This document shows, in pieces, positions 1 to 6,702 of a DNA stretch of 14,410 nucleotides. The number at the start of each line of letters is the position of its first letter. Position 1 is the first letter of the stretch. Source of the DNA: CBFGTJ01 sp965651815 (lineage in GTDB: Bacteria; Actinomycetota; Acidimicrobiia; Acidimicrobiales; Microtrichaceae); NCBI GenBank assembly GCA_965651815.1, contig CBFGTJ010000073.1:1-14410 (forward strand), in the 5' to 3' direction. The notes below the pieces were generated by a model. That model was not told where the DNA came from, did not search any database, and worked only from the letters and a program-made list of their open reading frames with translations. The position numbers and the translations under genes were made by a program.

Positions 1-1
1 C

Positions 2-487
2 CGCACGCGCTGGGACCAGGAGCTGATGGCGGAGGGGCGCGCCATCGTCGGTCGCTGGCTCCGCGCAGGCCGCGCCGGTCCCTACGTGCTGCAGGCGGCG
101 ATCGCCGCGCTGCACAGCGTCGCCACGTCCCCGGCGGACACCGATTGGGGGCGCATCGTCGGCCTGTACGACCGGCTCGTCGCGGTGGCGCCCTCTCCCG
201 TGGCCGCCCTCAACCGGGCGATCGCGCTGGGGGAGCGCGACGGCCCTGCCGCCGCGCTGTCGGAGCTCGACGCGCTCGCCGAGGCACTTGGTGGCTACCA
301 CCTGCTGCACGCCGCGCGCGGCGACGCGCTCGCGGCGCTGGGCCGGCACGAGGAGGCGGCCGCGGCGTTCGACCGGGCGATCGCGCTGACCTCGAACGCC
401 GCGGAGCTCGAGCTGCTGCACGCCCGGCGCGACGCCGCCGCCAATGCCAACGCCGTTCTGTTCGGCAGATGTCAACGAAAGCGTTGA
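2..487 (+). CDS. ECF sigma factor, C-terminal part (ECF42-like, TPR tail), 5' truncated
   Basis: The reading frame is open from the first bases of the window, so the start and the sigma-2/sigma-4 domains lie upstream; 161 residues are visible. The fragment begins RTRWDQELMAEG and continues with helical text such as LQAAIAALHS, DWGRIVGLYDRL, SPVAALNRAIAL and GRHEEAAAAFDRAIAL. This is the C-terminal extension typical of ECF42-type (SigJ/DUF6596-like) sigma factors, which folds as TPR-like helical pairs. These proteins direct RNA polymerase to target promoters and use the tail in place of a classical anti-sigma factor. The usual genomic partner is a YCII/DGPF protein upstream, which is outside the window. 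An internal ATG at position 26 is not the true start. The stop codon (485-487) is inside a strong hairpin. The family call is confident; the exact ECF group is from memory of the family's text. Confidence 0.88.
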   Translation, partial: RTRWDQELMAEGRAIVGRWLRAGRAGPYVLQAAIAALHSVATSPADTDWGRIVGLYDRLVAVAPSPVAALNRAIALGERDGPAAALSELDALAEALGGYHLLHAARGDALAALGRHEEAAAAFDRAIALTSNAAELELLHARRDAAANANAVLFGRCQRKR

Positions 488-503
488 CATCTGCCGAACA
501 GAA
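456..503. terminator. Perfect 22-bp inverted repeat with 4-nt loop over the sigma factor stop codon
   Basis: Bases 456-477 and 482-503 are exact reverse complements, separated by the loop aaag (478-481). The right arm begins CGTTGACATCTG. The arms are about 50% GC, well below the surroundings. The hairpin contains the last codons and the TGA stop (485-487) of the sigma factor gene. No U-tract follows, so it is not a textbook intrinsic terminator. Transcript termination or 3'-end protection is the simplest role. A binding site or the relic of a small mobile element are alternatives. The repeat itself is certain; its function is inferred. Confidence 0.6.
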
Positions 504-571
504 GCGGGTTGCGGCGAGGCTGTCACAGCCCTCTGGGATACTCGGCCCGGTGGACGGATAGGGAGGGTGCC

Positions 572-1513
572 ATGCCGCGCAGGGTGAACGTCGACAACTT
601 CGTGCGGGCCGAGACCGCCCGGATGTTCACCGACCTCCAGCGCGAAGCCGGCGGGGTCAACGTGTTCTCCCACGGCCGCGAGCCCACACCGGTCGACCGC
701 CAGACCGTGATCCGCCTCAACCGCGACACGCTCTACAGCTTCGCGGTCGTCGACATCAGCGCCGGAGCGAGCGTCACCGTGCCGGCCCACGGGGACCGCT
801 ACGTCTCGGTGATGGTGGTCAACGAGGACCACTACGTGAACGCGATCTTCCACGACGAGGGCGAGCACGAGCTGACCGTCGAGCAGTTCGAGACCCCCTA
901 CGTCGTCGTCGCGGTGAGGATCCTGGTCGACCCGTCCGACCCCGCGGACGTCGCACAGGTCACCGAGCTCCAGGACCGGTTCCGCCTGAGCGCCCGGTCC
1001 GACCGGCCCTACACCGCGCCCGACTACGACACCGCCAGCCTGGACGAGACCCGGCGCGCGCTGCTCACGCTGGCGCGTGGGCTCACCGAGTTCGACGGGA
1101 TCTTCGGGTCGCGCCGCGACGTCGACAAGGTGCGACACCTCATCGGCACGGCGGCCGGGTGGGGCGGACTGCCCTCGCACGAGGCGACCTACATCAGCGT
1201 CGACCCGGGGCTCCCGGTCGGCTGCTACGAGCTCGTCGTGCGCGACGTGCCGGTCGACGGCTTCTGGTCGATCTCGGTGTACAACGCGGACGGCTACTTC
1301 GAGCCGAACGACCGCGACGTCTACAGCATCAACAGCGTGACCGGCGTGCGCGACGAGGACGGCGCGATCACCGTGCGGTTCGGGGACCACGGGCCCGACG
1401 TCCCGAACTCGATCCCCCTGCCGGAGGGGTGGAACTACCTCGTCCGCCTCTACCGGCCCCGGCCCGAGATCCTCGACGGCTCGTGGAGGTTCCCGACCCT
1501 GGAGCCGGCGTAG
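572..1513 (+). CDS. DUF1254/DUF1214 domain-containing protein
   Basis: The protein has 313 residues. The ATG at 572 is preceded by gggagg (561-566), a good ribosome-binding site. A longer frame from 509 exists but its extra residues look non-coding. The N-terminal half (about residues 20-130, with VIRLNRDTLYSFAVVD and GDRYVSVMVVNEDHYVNAIF) matches the DUF1254 pattern. The C-terminal half (about 200-300, with DGFWSISVYNADGYF, SINS and WNYLVRLYRPRPEILDGSW) matches DUF1214. These two domains commonly occur together in bacterial proteins of unsettled biochemical function. No signal peptide is visible, so it is probably cytoplasmic. It stands alone, convergent with the SDR gene across a 25-bp gap that holds a small hairpin. 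No clear promoter was found between it and the sigma factor gene. Confidence 0.88.
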   Translation: MPRRVNVDNFVRAETARMFTDLQREAGGVNVFSHGREPTPVDRQTVIRLNRDTLYSFAVVDISAGASVTVPAHGDRYVSVMVVNEDHYVNAIFHDEGEHELTVEQFETPYVVVAVRILVDPSDPADVAQVTELQDRFRLSARSDRPYTAPDYDTASLDETRRALLTLARGLTEFDGIFGSRRDVDKVRHLIGTAAGWGGLPSHEATYISVDPGLPVGCYELVVRDVPVDGFWSISVYNADGYFEPNDRDVYSINSVTGVRDEDGAITVRFGDHGPDVPNSIPLPEGWNYLVRLYRPRPEILDGSWRFPTLEPA

Positions 1514-1514
1514 C

Positions 1515-1531
1515 GCCCGCCGGACGCGGGC
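1515..1531. terminator. Short GC hairpin between convergent genes
   Basis: GCCCGC (1515-1520) pairs perfectly with GCGGGC (1526-1531) around a 5-nt loop. It lies in the 25-bp gap between the stop of the DUF1254/DUF1214 gene (1513) and the stop of the convergent SDR gene (1539). It could serve as a bidirectional terminator. No T-tract is present on either side. Confidence 0.4.
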
Positions 1532-1538
1532 CGAGCGG

Positions 1539-2312
1539 TCAGCGGGCGGTCCAGCCCCCGTCGATCGCGAGGATCTGCCCGGTGCAGTAGGTCGACGCGT
1601 CGCTGGCGAGGAACAGCAGCGCCCCGTCGAGCTCGTGCTGCTCGCCGAAGCGGCCCATCGGGCAGTTCGACTGCACGAAGTCGATCGAGCGCTGGTCGTC
1701 GACCATGTCCGCGGTCATCTCGGAGGGGAACCAGCCGGGTGCGATCGCGTTGACCCGCACGCCCTTGCGCGCCCACTGCGCGCCCATCTCGCGGGTGAGG
1801 TTCACCACCGCGCCCTTCGAGGCGCAGTAGCTGGCCTGCTTCACCGGCGCCGCGGCGACGAGCCCGAGGATCGACGCGATGTTCACGATGCTGCCGGTGC
1901 GCCGCTCGATCATGTGCCGGCCGACGAGCTGGCTCAGGTGGAACAGGCCGGTCACGTTGACGGCCATGACGTCCTCGATCTGCTCGAGCGGCTCGTCCTC
2001 GGCGGGACCGGGAGGCCCCACGCCCGCGTTGTTCACCAGCACGTCGACCCGGCCGAAGCGGTCGAGCGCCTCGCCGACGAGCCGCTCGCGGTCCTCGACC
2101 GCCGCGACGTCGCAGGCCACCGGGTGCGCGCCCGTGTCGTCGGCGAGCTCCCGGAGCCGTTCGAAGCGCCGCGCGGCCACCACCACCTCCGCTCCCGCAG
2201 CGCGCAGCACCCGGGCGAACCGCGCGCCGAGCCCGCTCGACGCGCCGGTCACGATCGCGACCTTGCCGTCGAGCCGGAACAGCCGGTCGGGGTCGGGCAG
2301 GGGATCGGTCAT
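1539..2312 (-). CDS. SDR family NAD(P)-dependent oxidoreductase
   Basis: The protein has 257 residues, normal for a classical short-chain dehydrogenase. It has a Rossmann fold with the cofactor motif TGASSGLG (22-29), NNAG (94-97), catalytic Ser147, and Tyr162/Lys166 in YCASK. It ends in the usual LAIDGGW stretch. The strand after the Gly motif ends in AARR (46-49) with no acidic residue, which leans to NADP(H) rather than NAD. The likely role is reversible oxidation of a hydroxyl to a carbonyl on an acyl or other small-molecule substrate; the substrate is not identifiable. The ATG at 2312 overlaps the TGA of the upstream acyl-CoA dehydrogenase (ATGA). An AGGAGGG sequence (2328-2322) sits 9 nt before it, inside the upstream gene, so the two genes are very probably co-transcribed and translationally coupled. 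An in-frame start further upstream (2378) would intrude into the upstream gene and is not favoured. Confidence 0.95.
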   Translation of the reverse strand: MTDPLPDPDRLFRLDGKVAIVTGASSGLGARFARVLRAAGAEVVVAARRFERLRELADDTGAHPVACDVAAVEDRERLVGEALDRFGRVDVLVNNAGVGPPGPAEDEPLEQIEDVMAVNVTGLFHLSQLVGRHMIERRTGSIVNIASILGLVAAAPVKQASYCASKGAVVNLTREMGAQWARKGVRVNAIAPGWFPSEMTADMVDDQRSIDFVQSNCPMGRFGEQHELDGALLFLASDASTYCTGQILAIDGGWTAR

Positions 2313-3517
2313 CGGGCATCGCCCTCCTGTGCGCGGTCCTGTGCACGGTGCCGCACCGCTCGGCGCGCGAGCGACCACCGGTGGGTCTCGGACGGCCCGT
2401 CGTAGATGCGGAACGGCCTGACCTCACGGAGGATGTGGGCCAGCGGGAGGTCGCCGGAGATGCCGAGCGCGCCGCAGACCTGCACGGACCGGTCCACGAT
2501 CCGCCCGACGGCCTCCGACACGAACGTCTTGGCGATCGAGGTCTCCTTGGCGGCCCGCCGGCCCTGGTCGAGCGCCCACGCAGCCTGGGTGATGAGGGCC
2601 CTGGACGCGGCGAGGTCGATCTCGTTGTCCGCCAGGTGCTGCTGGACCATGCCGAGCTCCGCGAGCTTGTGGCCGAACGCCTCGCGCTCCGCCACGTGGT
2701 CGAGCGCCACGTCGTGGGCCCGGCGCGCCGCGCCGAGCCACCTCATGCAGTGCGTGAGCCGCGCGGGTCCGAGCCGGACCTGCGCGTAGGTGAAGCCCTT
2801 GCCGACCTCGCCGAGCACGGCCTCGGGGCCCACCCGGACGCCGTCGAAGCGCAGCTCGCAGTGGCCGCCCGAGAACGCGCTGTCGAGCGTGTCGATCTGG
2901 CGGACCAGCTCGACGTCCGGGTTCGGCAGGTCCACGAGGAACATCGTGGCGCCGTCGCCGCCCGCGTCCGGGGTCGCCGCCATGCAGATCGAGAAGGCGG
3001 CACCTTCCGCTCCGGTGATGAACCACTTGCGGCCCGTGATCCGCCAGCCGTCCCCGTCCGGCTCCGCGGCGGTGCGCAGCATGGACGGGTCGGAACCGGC
3101 GCCCGGGGCCGGCTCGGTCATCGCGAAGCAGGACCGGGTCTCGCCGGCGGCCAGCGGCGCGAGGTACCGCTGCTGCTGCTCGGGGGTCGCGACCCGCTCG
3201 AGGAGGTGCATGTTGCCCTCGTCGGGCGCGGCGCAGTTCAGCGCAAGGGGGCCGAGCAGGCTGTAGCCGGCCTCCTCGAACACGGTCGCCTGGCCCCGCA
3301 CGTCGAGCCCGAGCCCGCCGAAGTCGGCGCCGACGTGCGGTGCGAGCAGCCCCGCGGCCCGTGCCGCGTCCTGGAGCTCGCGCCGCAGCTCCGGGGACGG
3401 GCCGTGCTCGTGGGGGAGCAGGCGCGGCTCGGCGGGGATCGCCACCTCCCGTACGAACTCGGCGACCCGCTCGGCCAGCTCGGTCACGTGTGGTTCCGGT
3501 GTCAGATCGATCGGCAT
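2309..3517 (-). CDS. Acyl-CoA dehydrogenase family protein (ACAD10/11-like C-terminus)
   Basis: The protein has 402 residues, a full-length flavoprotein dehydrogenase. These enzymes introduce an alpha,beta double bond into acyl-CoA thioesters and pass electrons to ETF. Visible landmarks are the FAD/substrate-binding segment CFAMTEPAPGAGSDPS starting at residue 130, GRKWFITGA near 165, and the C-terminal RIYDGPSETHR. In short and medium-chain ACADs the corresponding motif is YEGT, whose Glu is the catalytic base. Here Asp373 occupies that place, as I recall for the ACAD10/11-like branch. The ATG at 3517 has ggtggag just upstream, so I prefer it to the ATG at 3550, which lacks one. It forms an operon with the SDR gene (4-nt overlap), consistent with successive oxidation steps in a fatty-acyl, cholesterol-like or other acyl-CoA breakdown route. 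The real substrate cannot be told from the sequence. Confidence 0.93.
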   Translation of the reverse strand: MPIDLTPEPHVTELAERVAEFVREVAIPAEPRLLPHEHGPSPELRRELQDAARAAGLLAPHVGADFGGLGLDVRGQATVFEEAGYSLLGPLALNCAAPDEGNMHLLERVATPEQQQRYLAPLAAGETRSCFAMTEPAPGAGSDPSMLRTAAEPDGDGWRITGRKWFITGAEGAAFSICMAATPDAGGDGATMFLVDLPNPDVELVRQIDTLDSAFSGGHCELRFDGVRVGPEAVLGEVGKGFTYAQVRLGPARLTHCMRWLGAARRAHDVALDHVAEREAFGHKLAELGMVQQHLADNEIDLAASRALITQAAWALDQGRRAAKETSIAKTFVSEAVGRIVDRSVQVCGALGISGDLPLAHILREVRPFRIYDGPSETHRWSLARRAVRHRAQDRAQEGDAR

Positions 3518-3539
3518 GTTGCTCCACCCCGGTCGGCCC

Positions 3540-3601
3540 GGTTCGACCACCCGGGCAGGCGCGGCCAGAGGGTTCCACAGAGGGTCCGTGCTGGTCGAAC
3601 C
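3540..3601. repeat. 10-bp inverted repeat upstream of the ACAD-SDR operon
   Basis: GGTTCGACCA (3540-3549) and TGGTCGAACC (3592-3601) are exact inverted copies separated by 42 bp. They lie in the 126-bp gap upstream of the acyl-CoA dehydrogenase start (3517). The left copy is also flanked by GCCCGG and CCGGGC, which could form a local stem. A pair of regulator half-sites or an mRNA leader structure is possible. I found no convincing -10/-35 for the operon in this gap. Confidence 0.35.
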
Positions 3602-3643
3602 CTCACCGATGCCGGGACCCGGCGGTCCGTCCGTGGGACGGGA

Positions 3644-4135
3644 TCAGGAGCGACCGAGGCGTTCGGTCAGCGCCTGGGCGAAGACCTCCCCCGGGTCGAC
3701 CTTGACGCACGAGAACGTCACCTCGGTCCCCGACCTCAGTCGGAGGTGCAGCTCGTCGCCCATGCGGCCGGGCTCGTGCGTCACGCCCTCGACGTGCTCG
3801 AGCGGGATGGCGCCCCGGAAGGCCTTCGGCTTGCCGGACAGGCTGGATCGGCTCGTGACCACGACGGATCGGTCGGTGAGGCCGAGTGCCATCTGCAGGT
3901 CGGAGAACAGGTCGGCGTGCTCGCCCTCCGCACCGCTCGCCTCGAGGATCTTCCCCGCCACCACGGCGCCGGCCGCGCCGCCGATCGCACCGGCGGCCGT
4001 CGCCGCCACCGCGCCCTCCCGATTGACGCGCACCGCCACCAGCACCTGCTCCCCGGCGGGCAGTGCGCCCTTCGCCACCTCCTGGACCTGGGCGACCAGC
4101 TTGGCGGCGCGGCGGGACAAGTCGTGATCAGTCAT
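3644..4135 (-). CDS. Hypothetical protein with Gly/Ala helix and PH-like C-terminal part
   Basis: The protein has 163 residues and I do not recognise a named family. The start ATG (4135) has gagggagca immediately before it. An N-terminal helix (about 6-25) is followed by a strand (EQVLVAVRVNREG). Residues 41-63 are almost entirely Gly, Ala, Val and Ile with small-residue spacing (AATAAGAIGGAAGAVVAGKI), which could be a glycine-zipper helix or a membrane-inserting segment. The second half (about 85-163: SVVVTSRSSL, AIPLEHVEGVTHEP, ELHLRLRSGTEVTFSCVK) reads as alternating beta strands ending in a helix, similar to small bacterial PH-like domains. That resemblance is my inference. It is a single gene, transcribed divergently from the SRPBCC-ArsR operon. 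Its leader contains three copies of a GAGGGAG-bearing repeat. Confidence 0.78.
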   Translation of the reverse strand: MTDHDLSRRAAKLVAQVQEVAKGALPAGEQVLVAVRVNREGAVAATAAGAIGGAAGAVVAGKILEASGAEGEHADLFSDLQMALGLTDRSVVVTSRSSLSGKPKAFRGAIPLEHVEGVTHEPGRMGDELHLRLRSGTEVTFSCVKVDPGEVFAQALTERLGRS

Positions 4136-4136
4136 T

Positions 4137-4173
4137 GCTCCCTCTCGGCTCCCTCTCGCTCGGCTCCCTCTCG
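4137..4173. repeat. Three copies of an 11-bp repeat carrying the ribosome-binding site
   Basis: GCTCCCTCTCG occurs at 4137-4147, 4148-4158 and 4163-4173; the last copy follows a 4-bp insert. On the minus strand each copy reads CGAGAGGGAGC, so each offers a Shine-Dalgarno-like GAGGGAG. The copy next to the ATG at 4135 is correctly spaced to act as the ribosome-binding site of the hypothetical gene. Such repeats can change copy number by slippage. A weak -10-like TACTGT lies further upstream on the minus strand (4195-4190) without a clear -35. Confidence 0.6.
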
Positions 4174-4288
4174 CCGACGAGCGGCGCCGACAGTACCGGA
4201 GCCCGTCGGGCGGGGCCCCGACCCCGACCGGCGCACGCCGCGCGGGCCGTCCTCGACCAGCCCGCGCCGGGTGGCTCCCAAGATCCCC

Positions 4289-4318
4289 TTGATAGCAACC
4301 TCAGGGTTGCCATATGGT
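4289..4318 (+). promoter_or_regulatory. Promoter and dyad operator of the SRPBCC-ArsR operon, probably leaderless
   Basis: The -35 TTGATA (4289-4294) and -10 TATGGT (4313-4318) are 18 bp apart. The predicted transcription start is at or next to the A of the ATG at 4325. No Shine-Dalgarno sequence precedes that ATG, so the mRNA is probably leaderless. An inverted repeat occupies the spacer: arm ATAGCAACC (4292-4300), 4-bp centre, arm GGTTGCCAT (4305-4313), with one mismatch between arms. It covers the end of the -35, all of the spacer and the first base of the -10, ideal for repression by the ArsR protein encoded downstream. Sequence elements are seen directly; ArsR binding is inferred. Confidence 0.68.
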
Positions 4319-4324
4319 CGATCC

Positions 4325-4762
4325 ATGACGCACACGGAGACCCCGGACACCATCGAGCGCACCACCGAGCTCCCGCACCCCGTGGAGCGCGTGTGGGCGG
4401 CGCTGACCGACCCCTCCGAGTTCGAGCGATGGTTCTGCCAGTCGGCGTCGTGGGAGCTGCGCGAGGGCGCGCCCATGACGTTCCGTTGGGACCACTACGG
4501 CACGGCGCCGGGCGTGATCGTCGCGGTCGAGCCGATGACCCGGTTCGTGTTCCGGTGGGGGTCCGACGACCGGCCGCTGGAGCCGGGGCAGAGCACGGTC
4601 GTGGAGTTCACGCTGCGGCCGAACGCCGAGGGCGGCACCACGCTCACGGTCCTCGAGTCGGGCTTCGCGACGCTGTACAACGGTCCGGAGCAGATCGTCG
4701 ACAACACCCAGGGCTGGCGAGAGCAGTTCGACAACCTCGCCCGCTACCTCGCGGGTGGCTGA
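4325..4762 (+). CDS. SRPBCC (AHSA1-like) domain protein
   Basis: The protein has 145 residues, the usual size for a single START/Bet v1-like domain of the AHSA1 type. The fold's opening is visible: a first strand (IERTTELP), then PVERVWAALTDPSEFERWF (19-37), followed by strands PMTFRWDHYG, RFVFRWGSD and TVVEFTLRP. The closing helix is at about 120-142 (GWREQFDNLARYL). Such proteins have a deep hydrophobic cavity and usually bind small lipophilic ligands. They are very often paired with an ArsR-family repressor, as here. The ligand or activity is unknown. The ATG at 4325 coincides with the predicted transcription start. The stop overlaps the GTG start of the ArsR gene by 8 nt. Confidence 0.92.
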   Translation: MTHTETPDTIERTTELPHPVERVWAALTDPSEFERWFCQSASWELREGAPMTFRWDHYGTAPGVIVAVEPMTRFVFRWGSDDRPLEPGQSTVVEFTLRPNAEGGTTLTVLESGFATLYNGPEQIVDNTQGWREQFDNLARYLAGG

Positions 4763-5093
4763 CGGGGCGGCGGCGTCGGAAGACGCCGCCGTCGCCGTGT
4801 TCACCGCGCTGGCGGACCCGACGCGCCGGCAGATCCTCGACCGGCTGGCCCGGACGGGACCGGCGACGGTGAGCGAGCTGGCCGCCACGTTGCCGATCAC
4901 CCGGCAGGCGGTCGCGAAGCACCTCGCGCACCTCGTCGAAGCCGGGCTGCTGGTGGCCGAGGAGCCCGAGGGTCGCCGGGTGCGCTACCGGGCGCGGCCC
5001 GAACCGCTGCGCGCCGCGCTCGCATGGCTCTCGGCGCTCGCGAACCGCTGGGACGACCGCCTCGACGCGCTGCGCACCCACCTCGACGGCTGA
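4755..5093 (+). CDS. ArsR-family winged-helix transcriptional regulator (module 1)
   Basis: The protein has 112 residues. The family opening ALADPTRRQILDRL begins at residue 18, and the helix-turn-helix spans about 38-66 (SELAATLPITRQAVAKHLAHLVEAGLL). The wing follows (VAEEPEGRRVRYRAR). There is no cysteine at all, so the classical ArsR/SmtB metal-thiolate site is absent and it is probably not a metal sensor. The GTG start at 4755 overlaps the SRPBCC gene by 8 nt. No good ribosome-binding site is seen, so translation probably depends on coupling to the upstream gene. A start at a later GTG (4797) would still keep the DNA-binding domain. The likely role is autorepression of its own operon through the dyad at 4292-4313, perhaps relieved by a ligand linked to the SRPBCC protein. 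Confidence 0.93.
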   Translation: MADGAAASEDAAVAVFTALADPTRRQILDRLARTGPATVSELAATLPITRQAVAKHLAHLVEAGLLVAEEPEGRRVRYRARPEPLRAALAWLSALANRWDDRLDALRTHLDG

Positions 5094-5146
5094 ACCCGCG
5101 CGCTGGGCGCTGCACGAGGTGCCCCGCCCGTGGTATCGGTGGCGCG

Positions 5147-5716
5147 GTGGCGATCACGACCCGACCCGCGACGGACTTCGAGGACGTGAGGACCATGGTC
5201 GGGCCCAAGCGGCCCGACGCGAACGTCTGCTGGTGCCTCAGCTACCGGCTCCCCTCGAAGGAGAACCGCGAGCTCGTCGGACCGGCCCGCGGCGAGCGGG
5301 TCCGGCAGCTGCTCGAGGGCGGCCCGATCGGCGTGCTCGCCTACGACGGCGACGAGGTCGTCGGCTGGGCGGGCGTCGCGCCGCGGGCCGCGACGAGCTT
5401 CGCCAGGAACCGGAAGATCCCGCACGTCGACGACCTCGACGTGTGGTCGGTGTGGTGCATCCGCGTCCGACCCGGACACCGCGGCAAGGGGATCTCCCAC
5501 CACCTGCTGCGCGGCGCGATCGACTTCGCCCGGGACTCCGGCGCCCCGGCGCTCGAGGGGTACCCGGTCGACAACGGCGGGGAGAAGGTCGACCTCACGA
5601 TGGCGTACGTCGGCACCCGCGCCCTGTTCGAGCAGGAGGGCTTCGTGAAGGTCGCCGACACGGACTCGGTGCTGGACGGGTTCCCGCGCGTCCTCATGCG
5701 CCACGACCTGACCTGA
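5147..5716 (+). CDS. GNAT family N-acetyltransferase
   Basis: The protein has 189 residues. The acetyl-CoA-binding motif A is visible as IRVRPGHRGKGISHHLLRGA, carrying the R-x-x-G-x-G signature of the pyrophosphate loop. A preceding strand pair (GVLAYDGDEVVGWAGVAP and DVWSVWCIRV) and the terminal ALFEQEGFVKVADT segment complete the fold. A CWC motif (28-30 in NVCWCLSYR) near the N-terminus is common to a sub-branch of GNAT proteins. The enzyme should transfer an acetyl group to an amine on a small molecule or protein; the substrate is unknown. I chose the GTG at 5147 because the coding signal starts there (VAITTRPATD). The open frame further upstream (from 5024) lies mostly inside the ArsR gene. 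The gap to the ArsR gene is 53 bp and to the ABC ATPase 47 bp, so it may be read with either. Confidence 0.88.
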   Translation: MAITTRPATDFEDVRTMVGPKRPDANVCWCLSYRLPSKENRELVGPARGERVRQLLEGGPIGVLAYDGDEVVGWAGVAPRAATSFARNRKIPHVDDLDVWSVWCIRVRPGHRGKGISHHLLRGAIDFARDSGAPALEGYPVDNGGEKVDLTMAYVGTRALFEQEGFVKVADTDSVLDGFPRVLMRHDLT

Positions 5717-5763
5717 CCGGCACCTCGCGGGCCATGCGTGTGAGCGGTTAGCGTCGGTTCGTC

Positions 5764-6702
5764 ATGCTGGAGGTCCGCAGCGTCGCGAAGCGCTTCGGCC
5801 CGGTCGTCGCCCTCGACCGTGTGTCGTTCCAGGTGCGACCGGGTGAGCTCGTCGGCTTCCTCGGTCCGAACGGCGCCGGGAAGACCACCGCGATGCGGGC
5901 GATCATGCAGCTCGTCGCGCTCGACGAGGGGGTGGTCACCTGGAACGGGGCGCCCGTCGACGACGCGGCGCGCCTGCGGTTCGGGTACATGCCGGCGGAG
6001 CGTGGCATGTACCCGCGGATGGCCGTGCGGGACCACCTGACCTACTACGCACGGCTCTCCGGCCTGGACGCCGCCGCGGCCGCGCGGGCCGCGGACGGGT
6101 GGCTCGAGCGCCTCGGCCTCGCGGAGCGTGCGGGTGACACCGTGCAGAGCCTCTCGAGCGGCAACCAGCAGCGCGTGCAGCTCGCGCTGGCGCTGCTGGG
6201 CGAGCCCGACCTGCTGGTGCTCGACGAGCCGTTCTCGGGGCTCGACCCCGTCGCGGTCGACACGTTGAGCGAGGTGCTGATGGAGCAGGTGGAGCGCGGC
6301 GCCGCGGTGCTGCTCAGCAGCCACCAGCTCGACCTGGTCGCCGACCTCTGCAGCGCGGTGGTGATCGTGGACCGGGGCCGCGTCGTGTTGCGCGGCGAGG
6401 TGGACGACCTGCGGGCCGCGAGCCCGGTCCGCCACCTGGAGGTCGAGTTCGCGTCGCCGACCGCGTGGTCGCCCGACGGGATGGGCCCACGGCCGCCCGC
6501 CCGCCGGCACCGGTTGGAGCTCCCCGCCGGCACCGCCGTCGAGCAGCTCCTCGGGAGCGCTCGCGCCGCCGGCGAGGTCGTCGCGCACCGCTACGGCCCG
6601 CCGGACCTGTCCGAGGTGTTCCGCCACGCGGTCGGGCGTCCCGTCGACGAGGCGCCCGCCCCCTCCGACGCGGAGGCCGGCAGCGGCGTGGGGAGCCGAT
6701 GA
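5764..6702 (+). CDS. ABC transporter ATP-binding protein (NatA/YhaQ type)
   Basis: The protein has 312 residues. Residues 1-215 or so form the nucleotide-binding domain: Walker A GPNGAGKTT (34-42), signature LSSGN (130-134), Walker B LLVLDE (150-155), D-loop SGLD (158-161), and switch His187. The Q-loop region reads FGYMPAERGMY, with Glu where many ABC ATPases have Gln; that variant is usual in the NatA/YhaQ branch. The C-terminal 90 residues are the accessory domain of drug/Na+ exporter ATPases. The last part is acidic and Pro/Ala rich. It powers the permease encoded by the overlapping next gene (ATGA overlap). A -10-like TAGCGT (5749-5754) lies 9 nt before the ATG without a Shine-Dalgarno sequence or clear -35, so a near-leaderless transcript is possible but weakly supported. 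Confidence 0.95.
   Translation: MLEVRSVAKRFGPVVALDRVSFQVRPGELVGFLGPNGAGKTTAMRAIMQLVALDEGVVTWNGAPVDDAARLRFGYMPAERGMYPRMAVRDHLTYYARLSGLDAAAAARAADGWLERLGLAERAGDTVQSLSSGNQQRVQLALALLGEPDLLVLDEPFSGLDPVAVDTLSEVLMEQVERGAAVLLSSHQLDLVADLCSAVVIVDRGRVVLRGEVDDLRAASPVRHLEVEFASPTAWSPDGMGPRPPARRHRLELPAGTAVEQLLGSARAAGEVVAHRYGPPDLSEVFRHAVGRPVDEAPAPSDAEAGSGVGSR

Noticed and set aside
482..512. TTGACA in the right arm of the sigma-factor hairpin as a promoter -35
   Set aside because: No TAnnnT-like -10 lies at 16-19 bp on either strand; the hexamer is better explained as part of the inverted repeat.
3535..3560. GGTTCGACC with flanking GCCCGG/CCGGGC, resembling a tRNA T arm
   Set aside because: The loop would be 9 nt instead of 7, and no acceptor stem, anticodon arm or D arm can be found around it.
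2348..4324. Very long plus-strand open frame running into the SRPBCC gene
   Set aside because: It lies antisense to the ACAD and hypothetical genes and its translation has no family resemblance. Only the part from the ATG at 4325 is a real gene; the rest is a result of high GC lacking stop codons.
4755..5093. Metal-sensing ArsR/SmtB role for this regulator
   Set aside because: The protein contains no cysteine and no visible metal-site signature; the same holds for the ArsR at 8032-8391.
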